Shown: positions 24,701 through 33,378, numbered from the stretch's first letter. The stretch is 64,000 nt of DNA from Actinobacteria bacterium OK074 (GCA_001298575.1 LJCV01000188.1:173297-237296), one strand, 5' to 3'. The notes: generated by a model from the letters alone, not told the origin. Made by a program: numbers and translations.

Positions 24701-25755
24701 GCGCCCTCTTCCGCCGTGCACGGGCCGCCCTCGTGGCACCGCAGCCGTCCCGCCGCCAGGTCGAGCCGGACGGTCAACAGGGTGCGCCACTGCTGGTGGA
24801 ACGGCAGGTCCGGCTGCGGATGGCAGCACACGGGGGCGCCGTCCTCGTCGTGCGCGTCCAGGAGTTCGGTCCACCGCGTCGGGTCCGTCGAGGCGATCAG
24901 CTCCCGGTGCCCGGCCAGATGCTTGAGCCGTGCGTACGTACTGGCCGTCGGCGCCGCCAACTCCCCTGCGGACAGGCGGGGATCGAGGAAGTGGTTGGTG
25001 TGCAGGAGGTAGCCGTCGGCGTCCGGCGGCAGTACGGCGGTGCCGGCGGGGCTGAGTTCGACGCACGCCGCGTCGCCGTGGCGGCCGTCGAAGGCGACGA
25101 CGGTCAGCACGGTGGACGCCGACACCTCCGCCGAGCGCGCGAGGTCGACGGCCTCGGCGACCGTGGCCGCCTCGTCCAGGATCCGGCGGGCCACCGCGTG
25201 CACGGGCACGCCGATCCGCTCGCCGTCGGCCGCATGGCCGAGGATGTTGAAGTGCACCCCCAGACCTGCCGAGTTGAGTCCGATCTTGCCGAGGATCCCG
25301 GCCTCCGTGAACAGCCGCACCTCGCCCGTGCGCTCCGACGGATGCCGTATCAGCGCCTTGGTGCCGCTGAACTCCTGGTGCCAGTCCCAGGTCTGGATCG
25401 CGTGCGGGGCGCCCGGCCCGCCCACGTACACGGCGGTCGAGCACTCGCCCTCCGCGGTCGCGCCGACCGTGGCGAGCACCTCCGTACGGGCGTTGACCAA
25501 CCCGAGCCGCCAGACCTCCAGTTGGGCGCCCGCGGCCATCGCCACGAGTTCCCGGTGCAGGGCCGGGGCCCAGCGCCGTATCTCCTCGGCGGCCTGTTCG
25601 CCGTACGGGCGCAGGTCGTCGGTGGCCACGCCGACCGCGGCGAAGAGGTCGCCGTAGGCGTCGAGGCTCGCGCGGATACGGGCCGCGCTCGCGAAACCGA
25701 GGGCGTACCCGCGGAGTTCCGGGTCGGCGCTGTCGGTGTGGTGGCGGGCGATCAC
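24685..25755 (-). CDS. C45-family self-processing amidase/acyltransferase
   Basis: This 356-residue protein resembles acyl-CoA:6-aminopenicillanate acyltransferase-type (peptidase C45) Ntn hydrolases. The putative autocleavage site and nucleophile are at GEC(105)STAV, followed by QTWDWHQ, GILGKIGLNSAGLGVHFNIL and the C-terminal HTNHFLDP motif. Such enzymes cleave themselves before the Cys and then hydrolyse or transfer acyl groups on amides. The GTG at 25755 overlaps the upstream NylC-like stop (GTGA), so this start is preferred to a GTG further upstream. Together with the P1 peptidase it gives the operon two unrelated self-activating amidases. Confidence 0.82.
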   Translation of the reverse strand: MIARHHTDSADPELRGYALGFASAARIRASLDAYGDLFAAVGVATDDLRPYGEQAAEEIRRWAPALHRELVAMAAGAQLEVWRLGLVNARTEVLATVGATAEGECSTAVYVGGPGAPHAIQTWDWHQEFSGTKALIRHPSERTGEVRLFTEAGILGKIGLNSAGLGVHFNILGHAADGERIGVPVHAVARRILDEAATVAEAVDLARSAEVSASTVLTVVAFDGRHGDAACVELSPAGTAVLPPDADGYLLHTNHFLDPRLSAGELAAPTASTYARLKHLAGHRELIASTDPTRWTELLDAHDEDGAPVCCHPQPDLPFHQQWRTLLTVRLDLAAGRLRCHEGGPCTAEEGAWEHF

Positions 25756-26819
25756 CGGGAGCTGCTCAGGATCGCGTCCCACATCACCTCGGCGGCGACC
25801 GCGCCCAGACCCACCGAGTTCACGGCGTTCTCGCCCGCCCGCGACGGCGTGGTCGGGAGGTCGACCTCGTCGGTGGTGAGGGTGAACAGGGTGTCGCCGT
25901 CGAGATTGGTGTGGAAGGGCTGGATGCCCCGGCTCATCGAGCTGTGCACCTGCCTGCCGAACTGCGCCAACTCCTGGTCCCCGAGCCGCACGTTGGTGAC
26001 CAGGACGGAGATCGTGGTGTTCCCGGGCATCGCGGTCGGCCCGTCGCCCGCGAGCGCCGACTCGTAGTCGGCGTGCGGCAGTCGCCGGGTGCCGGTGGCC
26101 GGGTCGTAGTTGCCGCGGACGATCGTGCCGTCCCGGTCGACGACCACACCCACCGCGTTCACCACGGTCGCCGCGAGGATCCGGACGTCACCGATCCGCC
26201 GGAACGCGGCCCCCTGCCCGGCGAACTCGCAGCGCGACCAGTCCACTTTGCCGACGGAGGCGCTGACCCCGGCCCCCGCGCGGCCCACCGGGAACCGCCC
26301 GGGACCGGCCGCGCGCAGGGCCGCCCGGCCCAGCGCCGCGTCCGGGACGACCGCGTTGCGGCGCGCCGAGAAGTCGTAAATGATCGCGCCCGCCACGCAC
26401 TTGAGGTCCATCCAGCCGACCCGGTGCTCCACCCGGGCGCGCAGTTCGTCCGCGACCCCGGCACAGGCCCCGAGCCCGTACAGCGAACCGCCCGCCAGAC
26501 ACACCGCGTGCGTGTACTGCCGGTCGCCGTACGACATGCCGACGGCACCACCGCGCTCGTCGACCGACATCCGCGCCCCGGCCGGAACATGCACGACGGT
26601 CACCCCGGTCGGCCCCTCCGCGTACTCGGCGGTGCCGACCTCCACGCCCGGGAAGTCGAACTCCACCGCCGAGTGCCCCGGGCTCGGCCGGGGGACGGGA
26701 TCGAGGGTGTCGTTGCTCTCGGCCGGGCCGAAGGAGGGCAGCGGGACCAGCCGGGGCCCGGTGCCGTCAAGTCCGGTGTCGGCGGCGGTGGTTGGGCTCT
26801 GGGTGCCGTTCGCGGTCAT
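25752..26819 (-). CDS. nylC: NylC-like 6-aminohexanoate-oligomer endohydrolase
   Basis: This 355-residue P1-family Ntn hydrolase has the same length as I recall for NylC (nylon oligomer hydrolase) and shares with it FDFPGV, EGPTGVTVVHVPAGAR, AVCLAGGSLYGL, IYDFSARRNAV, GAGVSASVGKVDW, GQGAAFRRIGDVRILA, HSSMSRGIQPFHT and LDGDTLFTLTTDE. The self-cleavage site is at GN267/T268TISVLVTN, essentially the NylC Asn-Thr position. The enzyme should process into two chains with Thr268 as nucleophile and hydrolyse internal amide bonds. The natural substrate need not be nylon; cyclic or linear omega-amino-acid amides or beta-peptides are possible. ATGA overlap with the ATPase stop. It is embedded in an oligopeptide-type ABC operon under a LacI regulator. 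Confidence 0.9.
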   Translation of the reverse strand: MTANGTQSPTTAADTGLDGTGPRLVPLPSFGPAESNDTLDPVPRPSPGHSAVEFDFPGVEVGTAEYAEGPTGVTVVHVPAGARMSVDERGGAVGMSYGDRQYTHAVCLAGGSLYGLGACAGVADELRARVEHRVGWMDLKCVAGAIIYDFSARRNAVVPDAALGRAALRAAGPGRFPVGRAGAGVSASVGKVDWSRCEFAGQGAAFRRIGDVRILAATVVNAVGVVVDRDGTIVRGNYDPATGTRRLPHADYESALAGDGPTAMPGNTTISVLVTNVRLGDQELAQFGRQVHSSMSRGIQPFHTNLDGDTLFTLTTDEVDLPTTPSRAGENAVNSVGLGAVAAEVMWDAILSSSR

Positions 26820-27565
26820 AGTGCCTCCAGGAGTTGTCGGGAGTACGGGTGCTGCGGGGTGGCATAGAAGCGGTCCGCGTCGGCGAGTTCGACGACGGCG
26901 CCCGAGCGCATCACCGCCACGCGGTGCGCGAGGTAGCGCACGGCGGCGAGGTCGTGCGAGATGAACAGGGCGCCGAAGCCGTGCTCGGCTTGCAGGTCGT
27001 GCACGAGGTTGAGGATCTGCGCCTGCACGGACACGTCCAGCGCGCTGACCGCCTCGTCGAAGACGATGAACCGGGGGCGGGTGATCAACGCCCGTGCGAT
27101 CGACACGCGTTGGCGCTGGCCGCCGGAGAGTTCGTGCGGCAGCCGGTCCGCGAAGGCGGCCGTGAGCCCCACCTGGTCGAGGATGCGGACCGCGGCCGTG
27201 CGGTGCGTGCGCAGCCGTCCGCCCTCGACCGCGGCGAGTGGCTCGGCGACCGAATCGGCCACGCACAGCCGGGGGTTGAGGGCGCCGTTCGGGTTCTGCA
27301 GCACGGCCTGGACCGTGCCCGCGCGGGGGCGGCGGCCCGCCAGTGGGGAGCCGAGGAGGCGGACGGTCCCGGACGTCGGCCGCCGCAGCCCGAGGGCGAC
27401 CGCGCCGGTGGTGGTCTTCCCCGACCCCGACTCGCCCACCAGGCCCAGGGTCTCGCCCGCCGCGACCCGGAAGCCGACACCGTCCACGGCGGTGACACGG
27501 CGGCGGCCGGTCCCGAACACGACGGAGACGTCGGCGAGTTCGAGCACGGGGGAGTCGTCGTTCAC
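26816..27565 (-). CDS. oligopeptide-type ABC ATPase (DppF/OppF-like)
   Basis: This 249-residue ATPase has Walker A GESGSGKTT, the Q-loop in VLQNPNGALNPRL, the signature LSGGQRQR, Walker B FIVFDEAVSALD and the H-loop ISHD. These are OppF-like features. It lacks the C-terminal oligopeptide-transporter extension present in its partner. The GTG at 27565 overlaps the partner's stop (GTGA). It is the second ATPase of the peptide importer, in which DppD/DppF-like subunits form a heterodimer. Confidence 0.9.
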   Translation of the reverse strand: MNDDSPVLELADVSVVFGTGRRRVTAVDGVGFRVAAGETLGLVGESGSGKTTTGAVALGLRRPTSGTVRLLGSPLAGRRPRAGTVQAVLQNPNGALNPRLCVADSVAEPLAAVEGGRLRTHRTAAVRILDQVGLTAAFADRLPHELSGGQRQRVSIARALITRPRFIVFDEAVSALDVSVQAQILNLVHDLQAEHGFGALFISHDLAAVRYLAHRVAVMRSGAVVELADADRFYATPQHPYSRQLLEAL

Positions 27566-28647
27566 CGGGCGTCCTCCTCTTCCTGCACGACTGCGGTCGG
27601 CACCGGAGCACCGGCTTCTTCCTGCACGACCGTGGCAGGAACCGGCGCCCCGGCCCCATCCTTCGCGACCGCGCCGGCCACCCCCGCCCCGACCGGGTGA
27701 TGGCACACCACCGTCCGACCATCCACCTCACGCCCCACCGGCCGACTGCCCCCGCACTCCGCGTCCGCCGACCCGCAGCGCGGCGCGAAGGCGCAGCCGG
27801 GTGTGTCGCCGCTCAGCACGGGCGGGGTGCCGCCGATCACGCGGAGCCGGGCACCGGCCGTCGCACGGGCCGGGTCGGCGGCCAACAGGCTTGCGGTGTA
27901 CGGGTGTCGGGGCGCGGCCAGCACCTCGGCGGTGGGGCCGTCCTCGACGATCCGGCCGCCGTACATGACCGCGATCCGGTCGCAGTGGCGGGCCACTCCG
28001 CCGAGGTCGTGGCTGAGCCACAGGACGGTGGTGCCGTTCTCGGCGGCGAGCGCGAACAGCAGCCGCAGCACCTCTTCGCGCACCTGGCTGTCGAGCGCGG
28101 CGGTGGGCTCGTCGGCGATCAGCAGGTCCGGCCCGCGGACCATGGCCATGGCGACGGTGACCCGCTGGGCCATGCCGCCGGAGATCTCGTGCGGGTACAG
28201 CCGCAGGACGCGTTCGGGCTCGCGGATGCGGACCCGTTCGAGCAGCGCGACGAGATCGGCGCGCGAGGGCCGGGTCGCGCGCAGGGCGAGCGCCAGCTGG
28301 CGGCCGATGCGCAGCGTCGGGTCCAGTGAGCCGACCGGGTCCTGCGGCACGAACGCCAGCCGCTCGCGCCGGAGTTGGCGGATGCGGTCCGGCGGCAGGT
28401 CCAGCACCGGCTCGCCGTCGACGAGGACCCCGCCGCGCGGGAAGCGGGTCGCGGACGGCAGCAGGCGGCCGGTGAGCAGGCCGAGCGTCGACTTGCCGGA
28501 GCCCGACTCGCCGACGACCCCGACCCGCTCGCCGCGCCCGACGGTGAGCGTCACCCCGTCCAGTGCCCGGACCACCCGGTCCGCCGTGCGGTACTCGGCC
28601 ATGACGTCGTCGACGACCAGCAGTGGTTCCCGTTCGGCGCGGCTCAT
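27562..28647 (-). CDS. oligopeptide-type ABC ATPase (DppD/OppD-like)
   Basis: This 361-residue ATPase has Walker A GESGSGKST, FVPQDPVGSLDPTL, the signature ISGGMAQR, Walker B LLIADEPTAALD and LSHDLGG. The C-terminal oligopeptide-transporter extension carries the conserved cysteine pattern CAFAPRCGSADAEC. The end is a ~26-residue tail made of two copies of GAPVPATVVQEE-like sequence, which is unusual for the family. The ATG at 28647 overlaps the permease stop. Confidence 0.92.
   Translation of the reverse strand: MSRAEREPLLVVDDVMAEYRTADRVVRALDGVTLTVGRGERVGVVGESGSGKSTLGLLTGRLLPSATRFPRGGVLVDGEPVLDLPPDRIRQLRRERLAFVPQDPVGSLDPTLRIGRQLALALRATRPSRADLVALLERVRIREPERVLRLYPHEISGGMAQRVTVAMAMVRGPDLLIADEPTAALDSQVREEVLRLLFALAAENGTTVLWLSHDLGGVARHCDRIAVMYGGRIVEDGPTAEVLAAPRHPYTASLLAADPARATAGARLRVIGGTPPVLSGDTPGCAFAPRCGSADAECGGSRPVGREVDGRTVVCHHPVGAGVAGAVAKDGAGAPVPATVVQEEAGAPVPTAVVQEEEDAR
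27578..27655 (-). repeat. 39-bp tandem repeat in the ATPase tail
   Basis: Two adjacent 39-bp units (27578-27616 and 27617-27655), each starting TCTTCCTGCACGA on the plus strand, encode the repeated GAPVP(A/T)(T/A)VVQEE tail. The 13-codon period keeps the frame. Confidence 0.75.
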
Positions 28648-29510
28648 GTCAGCGACCTCGTCTCCCGCGGCTCGAACCGGTCCCGCAGGCTGTCCCCGAC
28701 CAGGTTGATCGCCATGATCGCGACGACCAGGACGGCCCCGGGCGCGATGATCAGCCAGGGCGCGCCGACCATGTACAGACCGCCCTCCTGGATGAGCAAC
28801 CCCAGGGAGGCGTCCGGGAGTTGGATGCCGTAGCCGAGGAAGCTCAGGCCGCCCTCGACGAGGATGCCGACGGACAGGGCGTAGGTGCCCTGGACGGCGA
28901 CGGTGCCGGCCACGTTGGGCAGGATGTGCCGCAGCATGATCGTCGGGCCGCCGACGCCGCTGATCCGCGCGGCGGTGACGAACTCCCGCCGGGCCACCGC
29001 ACGGGCCGCGGTGCCGACCATCCGCGTCATCAGCGGCACGGTCACCAGCACGATGGCCGCGAGCGCCGCCGTACGGCCCGGTCCGACCACCGCGGCGACC
29101 AGGATCGCCAGCACGACGGCGGGGAACGAGTACAGGACGTCGCCCCCGCGCAGGATCACCTCCGCGACCCGGCCGCCCCGGTACCCGGCGACGACCCCCA
29201 GCGCGGTGCTGAGCACCGCGGTGACCGCCACGGCCAGCGACGACAGCAGCAGCGTCGTACCGATGCCCTGGAGCAGCCGGGGCAGCAGCGACCGCCCGAG
29301 GTTGTCGGTGCCCAGCGGCCACCCGGCCCCCGGCGGCATCAGCCGGGGCCCGACGATCGCGTCCGGACGGCCCCCGATCCCGGCCAACTGCCCGACGAGG
29401 GTGGCCAGTACGAGCGCGACCAGCACCCATACGGCGATCCGGAACAGGCGGTCGTACGAGCGCAGTCCGAGGGCCCGGCGGGCGCGGGACGCGAGGGACG
29501 CGGCGGTCAC
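28644..29510 (-). CDS. oligopeptide-type ABC permease (DppC/OppC-like)
   Basis: This 288-residue permease has an N-terminal transmembrane helix, LGTDNLGRSLLPRLLQG (the DppC family LGTDxxGRD motif) and the EAA loop around EFVTAARISGVGGPTIMLRHILPN. The start GTG at 29510 overlaps the upstream permease stop (GTGA) and its stop overlaps the ATPase start (ATGA). It forms the pore with the DppB-like subunit. Confidence 0.9.
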   Translation of the reverse strand: MTAASLASRARRALGLRSYDRLFRIAVWVLVALVLATLVGQLAGIGGRPDAIVGPRLMPPGAGWPLGTDNLGRSLLPRLLQGIGTTLLLSSLAVAVTAVLSTALGVVAGYRGGRVAEVILRGGDVLYSFPAVVLAILVAAVVGPGRTAALAAIVLVTVPLMTRMVGTAARAVARREFVTAARISGVGGPTIMLRHILPNVAGTVAVQGTYALSVGILVEGGLSFLGYGIQLPDASLGLLIQEGGLYMVGAPWLIIAPGAVLVVAIMAINLVGDSLRDRFEPRETRSLT

Positions 29511-30478
29511 GTGCGTGCCCCCTCGCCGATCGTGGCGATGCGCGGGTCGAGCAGTCCGCTCACCACGTCCACCAGCAGGTTCGTCGCGATGAACACGGCC
29601 GCCGCGAGCAGCACGCCCGCCTGGACGACCGCGTAGTCGCGCCGGTCCAGGCCGTCCACCAGGTACGAGCCCAGGCCCGGCACGTTGAACAGGCGCTCCA
29701 CGATGACCGCGCCGCCCAGCAGATAGGCGCTGAGCGTGGCCACCAGGGTGAGCACGGGGACCGCCGCGTTGCGCAGGACATGGTGGCGCACGATGAATCC
29801 CTTCGGTTCGCCGCGGGCCACCGCCGCCGCGATGTGCGGTTCGACGAGGACTCCGAGGACCGCGTCCCGGGTGGTGCGGGCGGTCGCCGCGACACAGAAC
29901 ACCGCGAGGACGCACGCGGGCAGGAGGAGCGAGCCGACCGACCGCAGCGGCGCCCGGGACCACGGCACGTACGACCCCACGGTGAGACCGAGGTCGTAGC
30001 GGGTGAACAGGAACACCACCAGGCTGCCGAGCGCGAACTCCGGCAGGCTCATCGCGAACCCCGAGGCCAGCCGCCCGAGTTGGCCGCCCCGGCCGCCGCC
30101 CGCGCGGGTGCCCGTGTACACGCCGAGCGGGATCCCGATCAGCACGGTGAGCGCGAGGGCCAGCGCGGTGAGCGTGACCGTGACGGGCAGCCGGTCGCCG
30201 AACTCGGCGGCCACCGGGGTGTGCGCGGCCAGTGAGGTGCCGAAGTCGCCGGTGACGGCGTTGCGCAGCCAGTACGCGTACTGCTGGGCGACCGGCCGGT
30301 CCAGCCCGAACCGGGCCGCCGCGGACGCCTTTTGGCCCGGCGTGGCGAGCGGGCCGAGTACGACGTCGCTGTAGCTGCCGGGCATCGCGCGCACCGCCGC
30401 GAAGATCAGCACCGACACGGCGAGCAGGGTCAGGACGGCGGCGGCGGTCCGGCCGAGGAGCCAACGGAGGGAAGCCAT
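29507..30478 (-). CDS. oligopeptide-type ABC permease (DppB/OppB-like)
   Basis: This 323-residue permease has the N-terminal RTAAAVLTLLAVSVLIFAAV helix, the large periplasmic loop ending RFGLDRPVAQQYAYWLRNAV, GDFGTSL and the family C-terminus VERLFNVPGLGSYLVDGLDRRDYAVVQ. It starts 3 bp downstream of the lipoprotein stop, so both are co-transcribed. Confidence 0.92.
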   Translation of the reverse strand: MASLRWLLGRTAAAVLTLLAVSVLIFAAVRAMPGSYSDVVLGPLATPGQKASAAARFGLDRPVAQQYAYWLRNAVTGDFGTSLAAHTPVAAEFGDRLPVTVTLTALALALTVLIGIPLGVYTGTRAGGGRGGQLGRLASGFAMSLPEFALGSLVVFLFTRYDLGLTVGSYVPWSRAPLRSVGSLLLPACVLAVFCVAATARTTRDAVLGVLVEPHIAAAVARGEPKGFIVRHHVLRNAAVPVLTLVATLSAYLLGGAVIVERLFNVPGLGSYLVDGLDRRDYAVVQAGVLLAAAVFIATNLLVDVVSGLLDPRIATIGEGART

Positions 30479-30481
30479 GGG

Positions 30482-32089
30482 CTACTTCGCCGCCGGGAGG
30501 GTGAAGTCGGTGATGTCGCGCAGGAAGTTGCCGTACCCCTCGCCCGCGCCCAGGGTCGGGCTCACTTGGTCGGTGCGGTAGCCGAGCACGGAGGGCCGGG
30601 TCACCAGCGGCAGCATCTGCGCGTCCGTGTCGACGCGTGCGCACAGCTTCGCCAGCGTCCTGGTGCGGGCGCTGCCGGTGGGTTCGCTGCCCGCGGTGTC
30701 GATGAGGTGGTCGAGGGTCTTGTCGTCGGTGAGGAACGTGCTGGAGAAACCGGCGAGTCGGGGGTTCCACCAGCGGGAGACCATGGCCGGGTCGACGTAT
30801 CCGGCGTACCAGCCGACAGCGAGGTCGAAGTCGGGCTTCGGGCCGAACACCTTGTCGCTGAAGTACGTCGTGTCGTCGAACTTCTCTATCTTCACGGTGA
30901 CGCCGGCCTTCGCGAGCTGCTGCTGGATCACCTGGGCGATCTGGCCGACCGCGGGCTCGGAGGTGTACACCGCGAGCCGCAGCGTGCCGAGATTCTTCAG
31001 TGCGGCGGTGTCCGTCTTCGCCGTCGCGCCCGGCAGTTTCGCGGGGGAGCAGGCGCCGGGCAGGACGCTCGGGGTGACCCCGGTCGGCTCGGCCGCGCCG
31101 CCGAGGGCGACGGCGGCGATCTCCTCGCGGTCCAGGGCGGTGTTGAGCGCGAAACGGACCTTCTGGTCCGCGAGCGGGGAATCGGGGTTCCGGGAGTTCT
31201 GGATCAGGTAGTAGAAGTCGCTGTTCGTCTGGCTCACCACCTTCGCGTTCCGGGTCCCCGTCAACTGGTCCATGGAATCGACGTTGTTGAAGTTCACGAA
31301 CGACGCCGTGCCATTGCGCAGCGCCGCGAGCCGGGCCGCTTCCTGCGGCACGATCTCGATCTTGAGATCCTTGACCTTTACGGTGTCGGCGGCGCGGTAT
31401 TCGGGATTGCGGGTGAAGTTCCAGTACTGGTCCTGTTTGTGGTTCTTCACCACGTACGGTCCGGTGCCCAGCATTTCCTTCTTGACGTCGAGGGAACCGT
31501 CGTCGATCTCCTTCATCGGGAGTATCGCGGCAGGGGAGTTGGCCAGCGCGGCGAGGAACGGCGTGTACGCCTGGGAGAGTTCGACCGTGACCCGGTCCGT
31601 GCCCGTCGCGGTCACCGACTTCACCGGGCCGAGCTGGGCGGCGTACGCGGACTGCGACTTGAGCAGTCGGCGCAGGCTGCCGACGACGTCCGCGGTGGTC
31701 AGCGCACGGCCGTTGGAGAAGGTCACGCCCTTGCGCAGGGTGAACACGTACTCGGTGGCGCTCGGTTGCTGCCAGGAGCTGGCCAGCAGCGGCTCGACCT
31801 CGAACTTCGGGCCGACGGTCACCAGCGTCTCGTAGACCAGCGAGTCGATCGACCAGGAGCGGGCGGTGGTGGCGGTCTGCGGATCGAGCCCGTCGGCCTC
31901 GACGGTGTCGTAGTCGAGCTGCATCGTGAGCGGTCCGCTGCCCTTGAAGTCCGTGTCGGCGGTGGCCAGATAGCCGGACGTGTCCGCCTTCCGCCCGGCG
32001 GCCCGGTCGGTCGCGGCGGGCGCGGAACACGACGTGACGGCGGCCGACAGAGCTACGGAACAGCCGATGATCCTTGTTGCCCTGCGCAT
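30482..32089 (-). CDS. ABC substrate-binding lipoprotein, family 5 (peptide type)
   Basis: This 535-residue extracellular lipoprotein (lipobox VTSC, Cys21) belongs to the DppA/OppA cluster: LRKGVTFSNGRALTTADVVGSLRRLL, GTGPYVV, VRFALNTALDREEIAAVALGG and the C-terminal PLVTRPSVLGYRTD. Family 5 receptors bind peptides, nickel complexes, sugars or amide oligomers. It is the first structural gene of the operon and lies behind a near-consensus promoter and an 18-bp palindrome. With a NylC-like hydrolase in the operon the ligand is probably an amide oligomer. Confidence 0.92.
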   Translation of the reverse strand: MRRATRIIGCSVALSAAVTSCSAPAATDRAAGRKADTSGYLATADTDFKGSGPLTMQLDYDTVEADGLDPQTATTARSWSIDSLVYETLVTVGPKFEVEPLLASSWQQPSATEYVFTLRKGVTFSNGRALTTADVVGSLRRLLKSQSAYAAQLGPVKSVTATGTDRVTVELSQAYTPFLAALANSPAAILPMKEIDDGSLDVKKEMLGTGPYVVKNHKQDQYWNFTRNPEYRAADTVKVKDLKIEIVPQEAARLAALRNGTASFVNFNNVDSMDQLTGTRNAKVVSQTNSDFYYLIQNSRNPDSPLADQKVRFALNTALDREEIAAVALGGAAEPTGVTPSVLPGACSPAKLPGATAKTDTAALKNLGTLRLAVYTSEPAVGQIAQVIQQQLAKAGVTVKIEKFDDTTYFSDKVFGPKPDFDLAVGWYAGYVDPAMVSRWWNPRLAGFSSTFLTDDKTLDHLIDTAGSEPTGSARTRTLAKLCARVDTDAQMLPLVTRPSVLGYRTDQVSPTLGAGEGYGNFLRDITDFTLPAAK

Positions 32090-32113
32090 TCCCGCTCCTC
32101 CTATCCGGGAGTG

Positions 32114-32131
32114 TGCCGGATCGATCCGGCA
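32114..32131. promoter_or_regulatory. LacI-type operator of the peptide/amidase operon
   Basis: TGCCGGATCGATCCGGCA is a perfect 18-bp palindrome. Its arms TGCCGGA...TCCGGCA are identical to those of the palindrome at the lacI gene start (33360-33377); only the central 4 bases differ. It lies just downstream of the predicted transcription start. Confidence 0.8.
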
Positions 32132-32140
32132 TGTGCAGCG

Positions 32141-32169
32141 AAGCTAGTGCCGGGGGATAGGCGTGTCAA
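32141..32169 (-). promoter_or_regulatory. near-consensus promoter of the peptide/amidase operon
   Basis: On the minus strand TTGACA (32169-32164), a 17-bp spacer and TAGCTT (32146-32141) form a near-consensus housekeeping promoter, about 52 bp upstream of the lipoprotein ATG. The operator follows immediately. A further inverted repeat AACAGG-N11-CCTGTT lies upstream (32172-32194). Confidence 0.7.
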
Positions 32170-32307
32170 TGAACAGGGAAAGAAGAAACCTGTTGGAAAC
32201 CGTGGGAGTCGGCCGATTTCCGTAGCCGCGCAGGGGGTAATTCCCGGACGCCTTCCGGGCGTTCGGGGCGCGCGAACCCGGGGGGGAATTCACCGCCCCC
32301 GGCGGAG

Positions 32308-33378
32308 CTACGGACGCGTGGACGCCCGCACATTCATCTCGATGCTCAGCGGACGCGTCGTACCGCGCGCGGCCTCGCCCGAGAGGATCTCCCGCAGCAG
32401 GCGCGCGCATTCGGCGCCCATGGTGCGCGGTCTCAGGTCGACGGCGGTGACGGGCGGTTCGGCGGTGCGCATGGCGGTGCTGTCGACGCAGGAGGCGAGC
32501 AGGAGGTCGTGGCCGACGGTGCGGCCGGCGGCGCGCAGTTCGGGCAGGACGGTGGCGGCGGCGCCGTCCGCGGCGAACACGATGGCGTCCAACTCCGGTG
32601 TGGTGGCGAGGAGTTCGCGCACGAGGGCCTGGAGCGCCCCGGGCGGTGAGCCGAAGGGGGCCTTGCGCAGGAGGTGGGGTACGGCGTGCTCGGCGCACCA
32701 ACGGGCGTGCGTGTACTGGTGGGTGAGGGACCAGTCGGCGGTGGTGTCGGACGCGACGAACGCCGGGTGGCGCGCGCCGCGTTCGTGGAGGTGGTCGAGC
32801 AGACCGGTCAGCGAGGTCTCGTGGTCGGAGCGGACCACGCCGGCCGGCTCCTTGTCGCCGACGTACCGTTCGGCCGTGACGACCGGAAGGCCCGAGTTCA
32901 TCAACTGGTCGACGACCGGGTCCCCGGCGGTGGGGTCGCACAGCACCAGGCCGTCGACCTGCGGGGCCGAGCCGTGCCGGGGCAGGTGGCCGGAGGACAG
33001 CAGCGTGACGTTGAGACCGCCGTGCGCGGCCTCCTCGATCGCGCCGAAGACGAACGACATGTAGTACTCGGCGCTGGTCAGGAACTCCGGGATGTGCAGT
33101 CCGATGGTGTCCGTGACGGAGGTGCGCAGGCTGCGGGCGCTGCGGTTGGGCGCGTAGCCGAGGTGCTCGGCCGCGGCCAGGACCGCCTGCCGGGTGGCTC
33201 CGGAGACCCGGCCGTGGCCGCGCAGCGCGTCCGACGCGGTGGTCTTGGACACGGCCGCCACGCGCGCCACGTCGGTGATCGTGGGCGGTACGGCGGGGGT
33301 GGGCGGGGTGTCGATAAGGGGCTCCCCTACGGGTGCTGCTCCGGCCGTGGGGCCGGGGATGCCGGAACGTTCCGGCAC
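32308..33378 (-). CDS. LacI-family transcriptional regulator
   Basis: This regulator of about 350 residues has the LacI helix-turn-helix ITDVARVAAVSKTTASDALRG, the hinge-region YAPNRSARSLRT and a periplasmic-binding-like core (IGLHIPEFL, VDGLVLCDPT, DAIVFAADGAA, PRTMGAECARLLREIL). It probably represses the peptide/amidase operon just downstream through TGCCGGA-N4-TCCGGCA sites. The start is uncertain: the GTG at 33378 is in frame but overlaps the operator and lies against a -10-like TACGGT; no better ATG/GTG precedes the helix-turn-helix. Some of the first 25 residues may not be translated. Confidence 0.85.
   Translation of the reverse strand: MPERSGIPGPTAGAAPVGEPLIDTPPTPAVPPTITDVARVAAVSKTTASDALRGHGRVSGATRQAVLAAAEHLGYAPNRSARSLRTSVTDTIGLHIPEFLTSAEYYMSFVFGAIEEAAHGGLNVTLLSSGHLPRHGSAPQVDGLVLCDPTAGDPVVDQLMNSGLPVVTAERYVGDKEPAGVVRSDHETSLTGLLDHLHERGARHPAFVASDTTADWSLTHQYTHARWCAEHAVPHLLRKAPFGSPPGALQALVRELLATTPELDAIVFAADGAAATVLPELRAAGRTVGHDLLLASCVDSTAMRTAEPPVTAVDLRPRTMGAECARLLREILSGEAARGTTRPLSIEMNVRASTRP
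33360..33377. promoter_or_regulatory. LacI-type operator at its own gene start
   Basis: TGCCGGAACGTTCCGGCA is a perfect 18-bp palindrome with an ACGT centre, typical of LacI-family operators. Upstream on the minus strand TTGACG and TACGGT are spaced 18 bp, so binding would block the regulator's own transcription start. The arms match the site at 32114-32131. Confidence 0.75.

Noticed and set aside
30332..33064. 910-residue plus-strand frame
   Set aside because: It is antisense to the peptide-binding lipoprotein and LacI genes, whose motifs and signals are unambiguous.
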